Source of the DNA: Phycisphaerales bacterium | GTDB lineage: Bacteria > Planctomycetota > Phycisphaerae > Phycisphaerales > UBA1924 | Reading direction: 5' to 3' | DNA: 40,643 nt | Assembly: GCA_029260475.1 (NCBI GenBank) | Contig: JAJDDE010000027.1 | Coordinates: forward strand, 1-40,643 | In this document: one piece after another, positions 9,933-19,750 of the stretch | Layout: every line of letters starts with the position of its first letter | How positions within the stretch are numbered: the stretch's first letter is position 1 | Translations under genes and position numbers: made by a program | The notes under the pieces: generated by a model | The model's database searches: none | The model's input: only the letters and a program-made list of their open reading frames with translations | What the model was told of the DNA's origin: nothing

Positions 9933-11773
9933 TGACCGCGGAGGGCCAACTCGTTGAACGTGTGATCCAGCAGGTCTGGGGCTTCGACGCCCTGCGGCCG
10001 CTCCAGCGGGAAGCCATCGAAGCGGGCGTTGATGGGCGTGATGCGCTCGTCGTGCTGCCGACGGGCGGCGGGAAGTCGCTGTGTTTTCAAGCGCCGCCGC
10101 TCGTGCGCCAGAAACTGGCGGTGGTGGTGTCGCCGCTGATCGCGCTGATGAAGGACCAGGTGGACGGGCTCGTCTCCAACGGGTACCCGGCGGCGGCGCT
10201 GCACTCGATGATGGACGAGGCCGAGAGCGCCGAGGTCGTACGCCGTGCGCGCGCTGGCGAGCTGCGCCTGCTGTACATCGCGCCCGAGCGGCTGGTGAAC
10301 CCGTGGATCACCGAGATGCTCCGCGAGGCGGTGGTGGACGCGTTCATCATCGATGAGGCACACTGCATCAGCCAGTGGGGGCACGACTTCCGCCCCGAGT
10401 ACCGCCAACTCGCGACGCTGCGCCAGCGCTTCCCGGGCGTCTCGGTCCGGGCCTTCACCGCGACGGCGACGGAGCGGGTCCGCGAGGACATCGTGCACCA
10501 GCTCGGGCTGGACGACCCGCTGCTGCTGGTGGGCGATTTCGACCGCCCGAACCTCGTGTACCGCGTGCAGGCGCGGGCCAACGCGCGGGGGCAGATCGCC
10601 GAGGCGCTCGAGCGCCACCGGGGTGAGGCGAGCATCGTGTACTGCATCAGCCGTGCGGAGACGGAGCGGACCGCCGCGGCGTTGCGGGACAAGGGCTTCG
10701 GCGCGGCGCACTACCACGCGGGCATGCAGCCCGACGATCGCAAGCGCGTGCAGGACGACTTCATGCAGGAGCGCACGGACGTGGTGGTCGCGACGGTCGC
10801 CTTCGGCATGGGCATCGACCGTTCGGACGTGCGGTGCGTCGTCCACACCGCGATGCCCAAGAGCGTGGAGCACTACCAGCAGGAGGCGGGGCGCGCGGGG
10901 CGCGACGGGCTGGAGGCCGAGTGCCTGCTGCTGTACTCGGGCGCCGACCCGATCCGCTGGCTCGAACTGATGGAACGCTCGGCGGGCGAGGCGGGCGTGA
11001 GTGTGAGCGACGACCAGCGGGCGCTCGTGTGGGAAATGCGGGACTACTGCTCGAGCGTGACGTGCCGGCACGCCTCGCTCGTCCGGTACTTCGGGCAGCC
11101 CTTTAGCAAGCACGAACGCGAGGGCGGGTGCGGCGCCTGCGACGTGTGCCTGGGTGAGCTTGTCGAGGTGGACGACGCGACGATGATCGCCCGGAAGATC
11201 TGCGCCTGCGTCGCGCGTCTCGAGCAGCGGTACGGCGCCGGGCACGTCATCGACGTGCTGCGTGGCGGCAACACGCAGCGCATCCGCGAGCAGGGGCACG
11301 ACCGGCTCTCGACCTACGCGCTGCTCCGCGGGCACGCCGGGCCGGCGCTGCGGAGCTACGTCGATCAGCTCGTGGACGGCGGGCTGCTCGTGCGCTCCGC
11401 GGACGAGTACAAGGTGCTGCGCCTGACGGACGAGGGCGTGTCGCTCATGAAGGGCGAGGGCGCGGTTCGCCTCATCGAGCCGAAGAAGACCAAGAAGTCG
11501 AGCGCCGCGGCGACGCGCGACAGCGCGGACTGGGAGGGCGTGGACCAGGTGCTCTTCGACGCGCTGCGGGGCCTGCGTCGAGAGATCGCGGGCGAGCTGG
11601 CTGTGCCGGCGTACATCGTGTTCGGCGACACCACGCTGCGCGAGATGGCCCGAGCGATGCCGACGGACCTCCGCGAGATGGCGCGCGTGAAGGGCGTGGG
11701 CGCGAAGAAGCTGGAATCCTTCGGCGAGCGGTTCCTTGAGCTCATCATCGAGCACACAGAAATCGCATCCTGA
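9932..11773 (+). CDS. recQ: RecQ ATP-dependent DNA helicase
   Basis: 3'-5' superfamily 2 helicase for recombination and fork repair. At 613 residues it matches E. coli RecQ length. Visible parts: N-terminal QxxxR/aromatic start (GFDALRPLQREAI), Walker A LPTGGGKSLCFQ (about 40-51), DEAH box IIDEAHCISQWGHDFRPEY, motif VI region YQQEAGRAGRDG, a zinc cluster with Cys residues in the CSSVTCRH...GGCGACDVC region, an RQC winged helix, and a C-terminal HRDC domain (about 530-605, FDALRGLRREIA to VKGVGAKKLESFG). All catalytic motifs look intact. The gene stands alone on the plus strand with a possible leaderless start. Confidence 0.97.
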   Translation: MTAEGQLVERVIQQVWGFDALRPLQREAIEAGVDGRDALVVLPTGGGKSLCFQAPPLVRQKLAVVVSPLIALMKDQVDGLVSNGYPAAALHSMMDEAESAEVVRRARAGELRLLYIAPERLVNPWITEMLREAVVDAFIIDEAHCISQWGHDFRPEYRQLATLRQRFPGVSVRAFTATATERVREDIVHQLGLDDPLLLVGDFDRPNLVYRVQARANARGQIAEALERHRGEASIVYCISRAETERTAAALRDKGFGAAHYHAGMQPDDRKRVQDDFMQERTDVVVATVAFGMGIDRSDVRCVVHTAMPKSVEHYQQEAGRAGRDGLEAECLLLYSGADPIRWLELMERSAGEAGVSVSDDQRALVWEMRDYCSSVTCRHASLVRYFGQPFSKHEREGGCGACDVCLGELVEVDDATMIARKICACVARLEQRYGAGHVIDVLRGGNTQRIREQGHDRLSTYALLRGHAGPALRSYVDQLVDGGLLVRSADEYKVLRLTDEGVSLMKGEGAVRLIEPKKTKKSSAAATRDSADWEGVDQVLFDALRGLRREIAGELAVPAYIVFGDTTLREMARAMPTDLREMARVKGVGAKKLESFGERFLELIIEHTEIAS

Positions 11774-11843
11774 TCTGCGGTTGCCGGTAGGTTTTCTGGT
11801 TACCCGAGGAGGGGCGTGAGGGCACTCCGAAGGAGAATTCCGG

Positions 11844-13565
11844 ATGCACCATTCATTTGTCGCGTGCGCGATCGCGCTGACTGGCGCGTGCGCGTCGAGC
11901 TGGGCGAGCGACGAGCAGGCCCAGTGGCTCCGTCAACACGCGGCCCCGCTCGCGGGGTTCGAGGCGGGCGCTGCCTTTGACGACCTTGAGGCCTTCGGCA
12001 CGCTCGTCGGTGACGCACGCGTGGTCGCCTTGGGCGAGTGCACGCACGGCAGCCGCGAGGTGTTTCAGATGAAGCACCGGCTCGTGGAGTATCTGGCGAA
12101 GGAGCAGGGGTTCACCATCTTCTCCATCGAGGCGAACATGCCCGAGTGCCGCCCGATCAATGACTATGTCCACGGTGCAGCAGGGAACGTTGTCGAGCTT
12201 ATTCGCCAGATGTACTTCTGGACGTGGTCAACGGAATCGGTCCGCGACATGGTCGAGTGGATGCGCATGTTCAACGCCGAAGAAAAGACGCGCGGGACCG
12301 AGCGATCGATCGACTTTACGGGCATGGATATGCAGGTTCCCGATTTCGCGATGCGGAACGTGCTCGCGTTCCTCGAAGCACACGACACGGAGGAACACGC
12401 CCGGGTGCGTGCAACCTACGAGCGTGCGTTGAGTGCCGGTGGCAAGTCAAAGGAATACGCCGCGACGGCAAACGCGCTGCCGGTTGACGATGTTAGGGGC
12501 CACCGCGTGACCTACAGCGGGCAGATCAAGACGAGTGTGCTCGTAGGCGGGCACGCGGGGCTGTGGATGCGCATCGACGGACCCGATGGCCCCTCACTGG
12601 GCTTCGAGAACATGAACACGACCGGCCCGCGCGGCGATACCGAATGGACGAGTTACGAGATCGCGCTCGATGTGCCGGAGGAGGCCGTTGGGGTTGTGGT
12701 GGGCTTGATCGTCACGGGGCGGGGCGATGCCTGGTTCGATGATCTCTCGATCCGCGTCGGCATGACGGCCTACGAGCCCGAGGGCTGGGAGCCGTCGTTC
12801 GAGACTGGCCCGGGCGTCTTCACGCTGCCAACGCTGCGCACGTACGAACTGAGCGTGACCGACAACGAATCGGCGGTCGGCGAGAAATCCCTGTTCGTGC
12901 ATCACATGCCGCTCGCCGATGGCTCGATGACCGCGGTGCAGGCGAGGGACGCCTGCGCCGAAGTTTCAGAGCGACTGCGAAAGCAACGCGGGTCTCTTGC
13001 AGAGGCCGCTGGTGCTGAGGCGTGCGAACGGATGCTTCGCGATGCGGAGGTCGTGCGCATGTGCATGGCCTCGCGCGCCGACTCAACCTACACCGTCCGC
13101 GACCGCTCGATGGCGGAGAATGTGCTCTGGATGCTGGAACGCAATCCGGAGGCGCGCATCGTGCTGTGGGCGCACAGCGGGCACAACGCGAAAGGCGATG
13201 GTCGGATGGGGAACACGCTGCACGAAGCGTTGGGGGAGGACTACATCAGCGTCGCCTTCGCGACGGGCGGCGGGACATACACCGCGGCGAAGAGCGGTGA
13301 GGGCATCGGTGAGCACCCGCTCATGGAGCCGCCTGTGGGCAGCTACGACGAGGCCTTCGCGGAAGTCGGGCACGATCTGTTTTTGCTCGACCTTCGCGAA
13401 GCAGAGAAGGGCAGCCCCGGCTCCGGTTGGTTCCACGAGGCGACGCCCTGGCGCGCGATCGGGGCGATCGCAACGGAGAACCAGTACTTCAACCTGGCGC
13501 TGCGGGAGTGGCACGACGCGGTGATCTGGATCGGCAAGACCACCGCCTCGAAGCCGCTGCGCTAG
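11844..13565 (+). CDS. Secreted erythromycin-esterase-family protein with inserted domain
   Basis: The 573-residue product has a Sec signal peptide (about 1-22). The erythromycin-esterase fold motifs are present: ALGECTHGSREVFQMKHR with Glu65 and His68, IEANMPE with Glu96, and VLWAHSGHN with His444 and His447. These match the active-site residues known in EreA/EreB. Between residues about 210 and 352 the fold is interrupted by a beta-rich segment (GHRVTYSGQIKTSV to DAWFDDLSIRV) that resembles a carbohydrate-binding or discoidin-like sandwich, so this is not a plain Ere enzyme. Family members are hydrolases with mostly unknown substrates; macrolide resistance should not be assumed. AAGGAG lies 8 bases before the ATG. 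Confidence 0.82.
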   Translation: MHHSFVACAIALTGACASSWASDEQAQWLRQHAAPLAGFEAGAAFDDLEAFGTLVGDARVVALGECTHGSREVFQMKHRLVEYLAKEQGFTIFSIEANMPECRPINDYVHGAAGNVVELIRQMYFWTWSTESVRDMVEWMRMFNAEEKTRGTERSIDFTGMDMQVPDFAMRNVLAFLEAHDTEEHARVRATYERALSAGGKSKEYAATANALPVDDVRGHRVTYSGQIKTSVLVGGHAGLWMRIDGPDGPSLGFENMNTTGPRGDTEWTSYEIALDVPEEAVGVVVGLIVTGRGDAWFDDLSIRVGMTAYEPEGWEPSFETGPGVFTLPTLRTYELSVTDNESAVGEKSLFVHHMPLADGSMTAVQARDACAEVSERLRKQRGSLAEAAGAEACERMLRDAEVVRMCMASRADSTYTVRDRSMAENVLWMLERNPEARIVLWAHSGHNAKGDGRMGNTLHEALGEDYISVAFATGGGTYTAAKSGEGIGEHPLMEPPVGSYDEAFAEVGHDLFLLDLREAEKGSPGSGWFHEATPWRAIGAIATENQYFNLALREWHDAVIWIGKTTASKPLR

Positions 13566-13589
13566 AAGGGTCCACCGCACTTCGGCAAA

Positions 13590-13614
13590 GCGGCGACACG
13601 TCGGTTGTTGCCGC
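13590..13614. terminator. Stem-loop between convergent esterase-family and pckA genes
   Basis: Arms 13590-13598 and 13606-13614 (9 pairs, one G-T wobble) enclose a 7-base loop in the 60-base gap between the two stop codons. On the minus strand it is followed by TTT, so it most likely ends pckA transcription, and it may act in both directions. Confidence 0.5.
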
Positions 13615-13625
13615 GACCTCTTCGC

Positions 13626-15221
<1,596 letters not shown>

Positions 15222-15345
15222 AGCGTGGTCTCCTCAGATTCGCAGGCATCCGTATGGCAGCGCCGAATCGGGTGACGCTCGACCGCTCGGACGGGCATCC
15301 ATTCTATCAATATCCGGGTTCCCCGCCTCGGATTTGGCCTTTTCA

Positions 15346-15374
15346 TTGACGCGGTTTGTGTCCACGGCTACCGT
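15346..15374 (+). promoter_or_regulatory. Promoter candidate for tRNA-His
   Basis: TTGACG (15346-15351), 17-base spacer, TACCGT (15369-15374). It would start transcription about 30 bases before the tRNA. The -10 is weak but the -35 and spacing are good. Confidence 0.45.
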
Positions 15375-15412
15375 TCGGGCCTCCCTGCGCGTCCGCCTCG
15401 TGGACGCCGGAT

Positions 15413-15487
15413 GGTGGCCGTAGCTCAGTTGGTTAGAGCACCGGGTTGTGATCCCGGGGGTCGCGGGTTCAAGTCCCGTCGGTCACC
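15413..15487 (+). tRNA. tRNA-His (anticodon GTG)
   Basis: A full cloverleaf can be drawn. The acceptor stem pairs GTGGCCG with CGGTCAC (one G-T pair), the D arm is AGCTC...GAGCA, the anticodon stem CCGGG/CCCGG holds the loop with GTG at 15448-15450, and the T arm is GCGGGTTCAAGTCCCGT. An extra G at 15413 opposite C at 15487 matches the G-1:C73 pair that is the identity element of tRNA-His. The 3' CCA is not encoded (the next bases are CTT) and must be added after transcription. Its last 19 bases lie antisense to the end of the hydrolase gene. Confidence 0.96.
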
Positions 15488-16323
15488 CTTGCCCCAGAGG
15501 CCTCGGACGCGAGTTCTATCGCTCGCTCGATTGCGGCTCGGCATTCTTCTTCGTGCGTCCAGACGATCATGTGACGCGCCCTAGGCAGCACCACGGTCTC
15601 AACGTGCTGAGCGCCCGAGAACGCCCGCTCCATGAACGCGACGTTCGCAAAGGGCACGAGCGTGTCGCGAACGCCGTGGACGATCACCACAGGGCAGGTC
15701 ACGCGGCCCAACAGGCCCGCCAGGAGCTTGGCCTCCTCCGGGGCACCCATGATCTCGTCGTTGCTGTTCCTCATCGATCGCGAGAGCAGCCCGCCCAAAG
15801 GGCCATCCGCGAGGTGGTTGAACCAACGGGGCGCCTCGAGGTCCGGGTCCAACGATCCGGCGAGGATGACGAGGGCCGCGACCCGATCCGGGGCGTCGGC
15901 GGCGGCCCGCGCGATGATCGGCCCGCCCAGCGAGTGCCCGACCAACACCGCGGGTTCGTCGCACCACGCCAGCACCGCCCGAGCCTGCTCCTCGTAGGAC
16001 GTCACCACCCGATTCGGCTCGGAGTCACCGAAGCCAGGGCGGTCGATCGAGACGGCGGGAGACTGCGAGACCGGGTGTTCCAGATACGCGAAGAAGGCCG
16101 CGGCGTCGCTGGGTGTGCCGTGGACGTAGACGAGTGGTGTGCCCACGCCCTCGCGCACCAGCGCCGAGACGCGTATCACATCGCCGCTTGCGAGCTCGAC
16201 CTCCCGGGACACGCGGCTGATCCCCGCGTCGCGCAGTTGCTCGGGTGACGCGCTGGGCGCGCAGCCGCTGAAACTTGCCGCCCCGAGGCACGCGATCAGT
16301 ACCGCCCGGAGTTTCACGCCCAC
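15469..16323 (-). CDS. Lipoprotein alpha/beta hydrolase
   Basis: The 284-residue product has an N-terminal type II signal peptide (Cys21 in SFSGC) followed by an alpha/beta hydrolase fold: oxyanion segment VYVHGTPSD, nucleophile elbow VGHSLGG, acid in VHGVRDTLVPF, and catalytic His in PRARHMIVW. The substrate is unknown. The GTG at 16323 has a GAGGGG ribosome site 5 bases upstream; the GTG at 16317 would give a 4-base overlap with the preceding stop and an equally good signal peptide, so either could be used. The start region overlaps the end of the M24 peptidase gene, indicating an operon. The stop codon lies inside the tRNA-His sequence on the other strand. Confidence 0.85.
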   Translation of the reverse strand: MGVKLRAVLIACLGAASFSGCAPSASPEQLRDAGISRVSREVELASGDVIRVSALVREGVGTPLVYVHGTPSDAAAFFAYLEHPVSQSPAVSIDRPGFGDSEPNRVVTSYEEQARAVLAWCDEPAVLVGHSLGGPIIARAAADAPDRVAALVILAGSLDPDLEAPRWFNHLADGPLGGLLSRSMRNSNDEIMGAPEEAKLLAGLLGRVTCPVVIVHGVRDTLVPFANVAFMERAFSGAQHVETVVLPRARHMIVWTHEEECRAAIERAIELASEASGARVTDGT

Positions 16324-17453
16324 GACAGCCCCTCGTGCAGCGTGTTCAGGTTGATCGGATCGCTGTCGGTCACGATCACCATGTCCTCGATGCGCAGCCC
16401 CCCCACCGCCGGGTCGTAGAGACCCGGTTCGACGGTGAGCGCATCGCCCTTCACGAGTGGTGGCGCGCCGTGGTCCAGCAGGGGCGGCTCGTGGACCTCG
16501 AGGCCGATGCCGTGCCCGGTGCCATGGACCATCTTCGCCCCGGATTCGTTCGGCTCGTGCATACCCATCTTGTAGCCGTGCGCCTCGATGTGCTTTGAGG
16601 TGACCTTGTGGACGTCCTCCCCGGTGGCGCCCACCCGGCAGGCGTCGATCGCGGCGGCCTTGGCCTCCACGATCGCCTCGTGCATGCGCGCCACGGCGTC
16701 TGGGATGTCGCCGTGAACGACGCAGCGGGTGCAGTCGCCGTTGTAGAGCGAGGATTTGTCCTTCGGGAAGACGTCGATGATCACCGGCTCACCGGTCCGG
16801 ATGACGCCCGCGCCCTGGAAGTGGCAGTCGTGGGAGGCGGGGCCGCTGGCGACGATGGAGCCCTGCGAGTTGTCGAAGGCGCAGGCGATGAGCGCGGTGT
16901 CGATGAGGGCACGGACGCGTTCGCTGGTCAGCGGCTCGCCCTCGTGCTGGAGCACGCCCTGTTTGTCGGCAGCCGCGCCCGCGATCATGCGGCAGTCCAG
17001 CTCGATCGCCCGCTCCGTCACGCGCTGCGCCTCGCGCAGGTGCTCGATCTCTTGCTCGTCCTTCGCACGCCGTTCGAGGACCCCCATCATCGGATCGCAC
17101 ACCACCTCGATGCCCGCTTCGCTGCACAGGTGCGCGAAGAGCATCGGTAGGGCGCGGTCCGTGCGCACGGTTGTCGCGCCCGCGCGACGCAGGCACTCGG
17201 CGGCGGCCTGGGCGGTGGCGATCTCGCGGTCCCCCGAGAGCCCGCCCTCGGGGGCGAACTCTGCTGGCGCGGCGCAGCGTTCGGTGCGGGCGTGCTGCTT
17301 GGCGCGTGCCAATTCGATATCGCGGAGGATCAGGGTCGAGGACCCACCGGTCGAGATGAACGCGACGGGGTCGTGGACGTCGAACCGGATGGTGCGGTAG
17401 AGCGAGAGGTTTTTCCCGGGGATGCCCGCGAGGAGCACGCTGCTGGTTGTCAT
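16314..17453 (-). CDS. M24-family metallopeptidase (Xaa-Pro aminopeptidase type)
   Basis: Predicted cytoplasmic dipeptidase/aminopeptidase cleaving Xaa-Pro bonds with a two-metal centre. The 379-residue product has a creatinase-like N-terminal domain (about 1-130) and a pita-bread catalytic domain with metal ligands recognisable as Asp in VIIDVFPKD, Asp in NGDCTRCV, His in HGTGHGIGLEVHE, Glu in LTVEPGLY and Glu in LRIEDMV. I chose the ATG at 17453 (MTTSSVLLAG). The frame is open 43 codons further upstream, but that part does not resemble the family and lies in the divergent promoter region. It overlaps the downstream hydrolase gene. The PEPQ-like set of ligands is complete, so it should be active. 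Confidence 0.88.
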   Translation of the reverse strand: MTTSSVLLAGIPGKNLSLYRTIRFDVHDPVAFISTGGSSTLILRDIELARAKQHARTERCAAPAEFAPEGGLSGDREIATAQAAAECLRRAGATTVRTDRALPMLFAHLCSEAGIEVVCDPMMGVLERRAKDEQEIEHLREAQRVTERAIELDCRMIAGAAADKQGVLQHEGEPLTSERVRALIDTALIACAFDNSQGSIVASGPASHDCHFQGAGVIRTGEPVIIDVFPKDKSSLYNGDCTRCVVHGDIPDAVARMHEAIVEAKAAAIDACRVGATGEDVHKVTSKHIEAHGYKMGMHEPNESGAKMVHGTGHGIGLEVHEPPLLDHGAPPLVKGDALTVEPGLYDPAVGGLRIEDMVIVTDSDPINLNTLHEGLSWA

Positions 17454-17497
17454 AGGACCGGCCTTTCTGCTGTCCGCCAGACCGTACCGGTTATCGC

Positions 17498-17519
17498 ACC
17501 CCGCGTGGCCCGGCGGGGT
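17498..17519. promoter_or_regulatory. Inverted repeat ACCCCGC-N8-GCGGGGT in a divergent intergenic region
   Basis: Perfect 7-base arms in the 177-base region between the divergently read M24 peptidase gene and the DUF4139-like gene. It could be a shared operator. There is no T run to suggest a terminator. Confidence 0.3.
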
Positions 17520-17630
17520 ACCGTCTTTGCGGGGATCCATATGAACCCCAGCCCCGCCCGCTGCGCTCGATTCGCACACCAACCCGCTTCCCCTTGCACC
17601 AAGCCCCGCGATCTGCGGGAAGGAGCCGAT

Positions 17631-19721
17631 ATGCCACGCCGCACCGCTTCACGACTCTCTTCGACCCTCGTCCTGGCCCTCGCCAGCGGCATGACCGCGA
17701 CCGTTGCCTACGCCCAACAGGGCGAAGACCCCATGAACGGCGAAACGCTGCTGCCCGTCAAAAAGGTCACGCTCTACCGCTCGGGCGTCGGCGCCTTCGA
17801 GCGCCAGGGCCTCGTGGAGGGTTCGAAGGACGTCGCCCTGCGCTTCGAGACGGACCAGATCAACGACATCCTCAAGAGCATGGTGCTGCTGGACCTCGAC
17901 GGCGGGCGCGTCTCCGCGGTCGGGTACGGCTCGCAGGAACCGCTGGAACGCCGCCTGGCGTCGTTCGCGATCGACCTCTCTGGCAACCCGTCGGTCGTGA
18001 GCCTGCTGCGTCAGCTCCGGGGCGCCTCGGTCACGATCGAGACGACCGACAAGGCCGTCAACGGCGTCGTGCTCTCGACCGAAGAACGGCGCGTGAAGGA
18101 CGATGCGGGGGCCGATGCCGGCACAGAAGAGTTCGTGACGGTGATGACGGACGCGGGGAGCATCGTCTCCACGCGGATGAGCGACGTGCGCTCCTTCCGT
18201 CTGCGCGACGAGGTGCTGCAGGAAGAACTGACGCGGGCGCTGATGGCATTGGGCGAGAGCCGCGCGGACCGGACCAAGTCCGTCGAGCTGCGCTTCGAGG
18301 GCGAGCCGGGGCGCGGGCGTCGGATCGTCGTCGCGTACGTCACGGAGATGCCCGTCTGGAAGACGAGCTACCGCCTCGTGCTCGACGAGGGCGAGGACGA
18401 CCCGACCGTCTTCGGCTACGCGATCGTGGAGAACACCACGGACCACGACTGGGACAGCGTGACGCTCTCGCTCGCTTCGGGACGCCCTGTGAGCTTCACG
18501 ATGGACCTGTACCAGCCGCTGTTTGCGACGAGGCCGAACGTCCCGGTGCCCTTCCTCGCGGGCGTAGCGCCGCGGCTGTACGAATCGGCGTTCAATCGGG
18601 CGCCGTCCCGAGCGTCGGGCGGTGTCAGCAACGGCAGGGCACCTGCATCCGAGGCCGCTAATGATGATGCGTACTTGGGCGGATTTGAAGGGGAAGTCGT
18701 CGCGAGCTTCCAGACACTCGACAGATTGTCCGAATACCTCCCGTCTGCGCAGGCCTCTGCCGGCTTCGCGGGCGAGCAGTTCATGTACACGGTGGACGGC
18801 CCCGTCACCATCGAGCGTCAGCGCTCGGCGATGCTGCCGATCCTCTCCTCGACGATCGACGGGCGGCGCGTCTCCATCTACTCGCCCAGCGTGAACCCCG
18901 CGAACCCCATGCGGGGCGTCGAGATCACGAACGATTCGGGGCTGCACCTCATGCCGGGTCCGATCGCTGTCTATGACGCGGGCGCCTACGCGGGCGATGC
19001 CCAGATCCCCCACACCTCACGCAACCAGACGCGCCTGCTCTCCTACAGCGTGGACCTGCCCGTCCGCTGCAAGACCGACGCGGACGTGGACTCCAACGTG
19101 GTGAGCATCCGGGTCAACAACGGTCTGCTCGAGCAGCGCAACAAGAACGTGCGCACCACCACGTACACCATCGAGAACGGCGACGACCGCAAGGGTCGCA
19201 CGCTGCTGATCGAGCACCCGCGCAACCAGGGCTGGACGCTCGTTTCGGGCGGCGAGCCCGAGGAGCTCTCCAACGCCTACCGCTTCGAGATGGAGCTCGA
19301 CACGGGCCAGACCAAGGAGCTCGAGGTGAAGGAGGAGTACGTCTTCCTCAACCGCTACGAATTGGTGAGCTACGACGAGGCGCAGCTCCGCCTGTACATC
19401 CGGCAGGGCGTCGCTTCTCAGGCGGTCCTCGACGCCTTCCGCAAGGCGGGCAATTTCTCGCAGCGCATCGCCTCGGGCGAGAAGCGCATGAGCGACATCA
19501 ACGCGGCGCTCCAGGAGATCGATCGCGATCAGCGGCGCCTGCGCGACAACATCAAGACCGTCCGCGAGGGCTCGGACCTGTACAGCCGCTACGTCGAGAA
19601 ACTCACCGATCAGGAGGACCGCATCGAGGCGCTCAACACCGAGCTCGAGGCGGTGACCATCGAGGTGCGCGATCTCCGGGAGGAGCGGCGCGTGTACCTG
19701 TCGAACCTGAACGTGAACTGA
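17631..19721 (+). CDS. Large secreted DUF4139-like protein
   Basis: The product is 696 residues. The ATG at 17631 has AAGGAG 5 bases upstream and is followed by a Sec signal peptide (cleavage near TVAYA-QQ, residue 29). The body resembles the DUF4139 family: a first beta domain beginning VKKVTLYRSGVGAFER, then the typical EMPVWKTSYRLVL and ENTTDHDWDSVTLSLASGRPVSF segment near residues 240-290. A variable, low-complexity stretch sits around residues 325-375, and the last 90 residues form a charged coiled coil (EKRMSDINAALQEIDRDQ and following). Function is unknown; the export signal puts it in the periplasm. Frame is open upstream of 17631 but without a signal peptide. It converges with the 419-residue protein gene. 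Confidence 0.8.
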   Translation: MPRRTASRLSSTLVLALASGMTATVAYAQQGEDPMNGETLLPVKKVTLYRSGVGAFERQGLVEGSKDVALRFETDQINDILKSMVLLDLDGGRVSAVGYGSQEPLERRLASFAIDLSGNPSVVSLLRQLRGASVTIETTDKAVNGVVLSTEERRVKDDAGADAGTEEFVTVMTDAGSIVSTRMSDVRSFRLRDEVLQEELTRALMALGESRADRTKSVELRFEGEPGRGRRIVVAYVTEMPVWKTSYRLVLDEGEDDPTVFGYAIVENTTDHDWDSVTLSLASGRPVSFTMDLYQPLFATRPNVPVPFLAGVAPRLYESAFNRAPSRASGGVSNGRAPASEAANDDAYLGGFEGEVVASFQTLDRLSEYLPSAQASAGFAGEQFMYTVDGPVTIERQRSAMLPILSSTIDGRRVSIYSPSVNPANPMRGVEITNDSGLHLMPGPIAVYDAGAYAGDAQIPHTSRNQTRLLSYSVDLPVRCKTDADVDSNVVSIRVNNGLLEQRNKNVRTTTYTIENGDDRKGRTLLIEHPRNQGWTLVSGGEPEELSNAYRFEMELDTGQTKELEVKEEYVFLNRYELVSYDEAQLRLYIRQGVASQAVLDAFRKAGNFSQRIASGEKRMSDINAALQEIDRDQRRLRDNIKTVREGSDLYSRYVEKLTDQEDRIEALNTELEAVTIEVRDLREERRVYLSNLNVN

Positions 19722-19750
19722 TCTCTCAGGAGCGGGCGCGGCGAGCGCGG

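Noticed and set aside
9266-11755. Minus-strand open frame of 829 codons opposite recQ
   Set aside because: Its sequence is His/Arg/Ala-rich without any fold signature, while recQ keeps all helicase motifs.
11844-13565. Macrolide resistance gene
   Set aside because: The esterase family is broad, this member is secreted and carries an insert, and no resistance context or mobile element is present.
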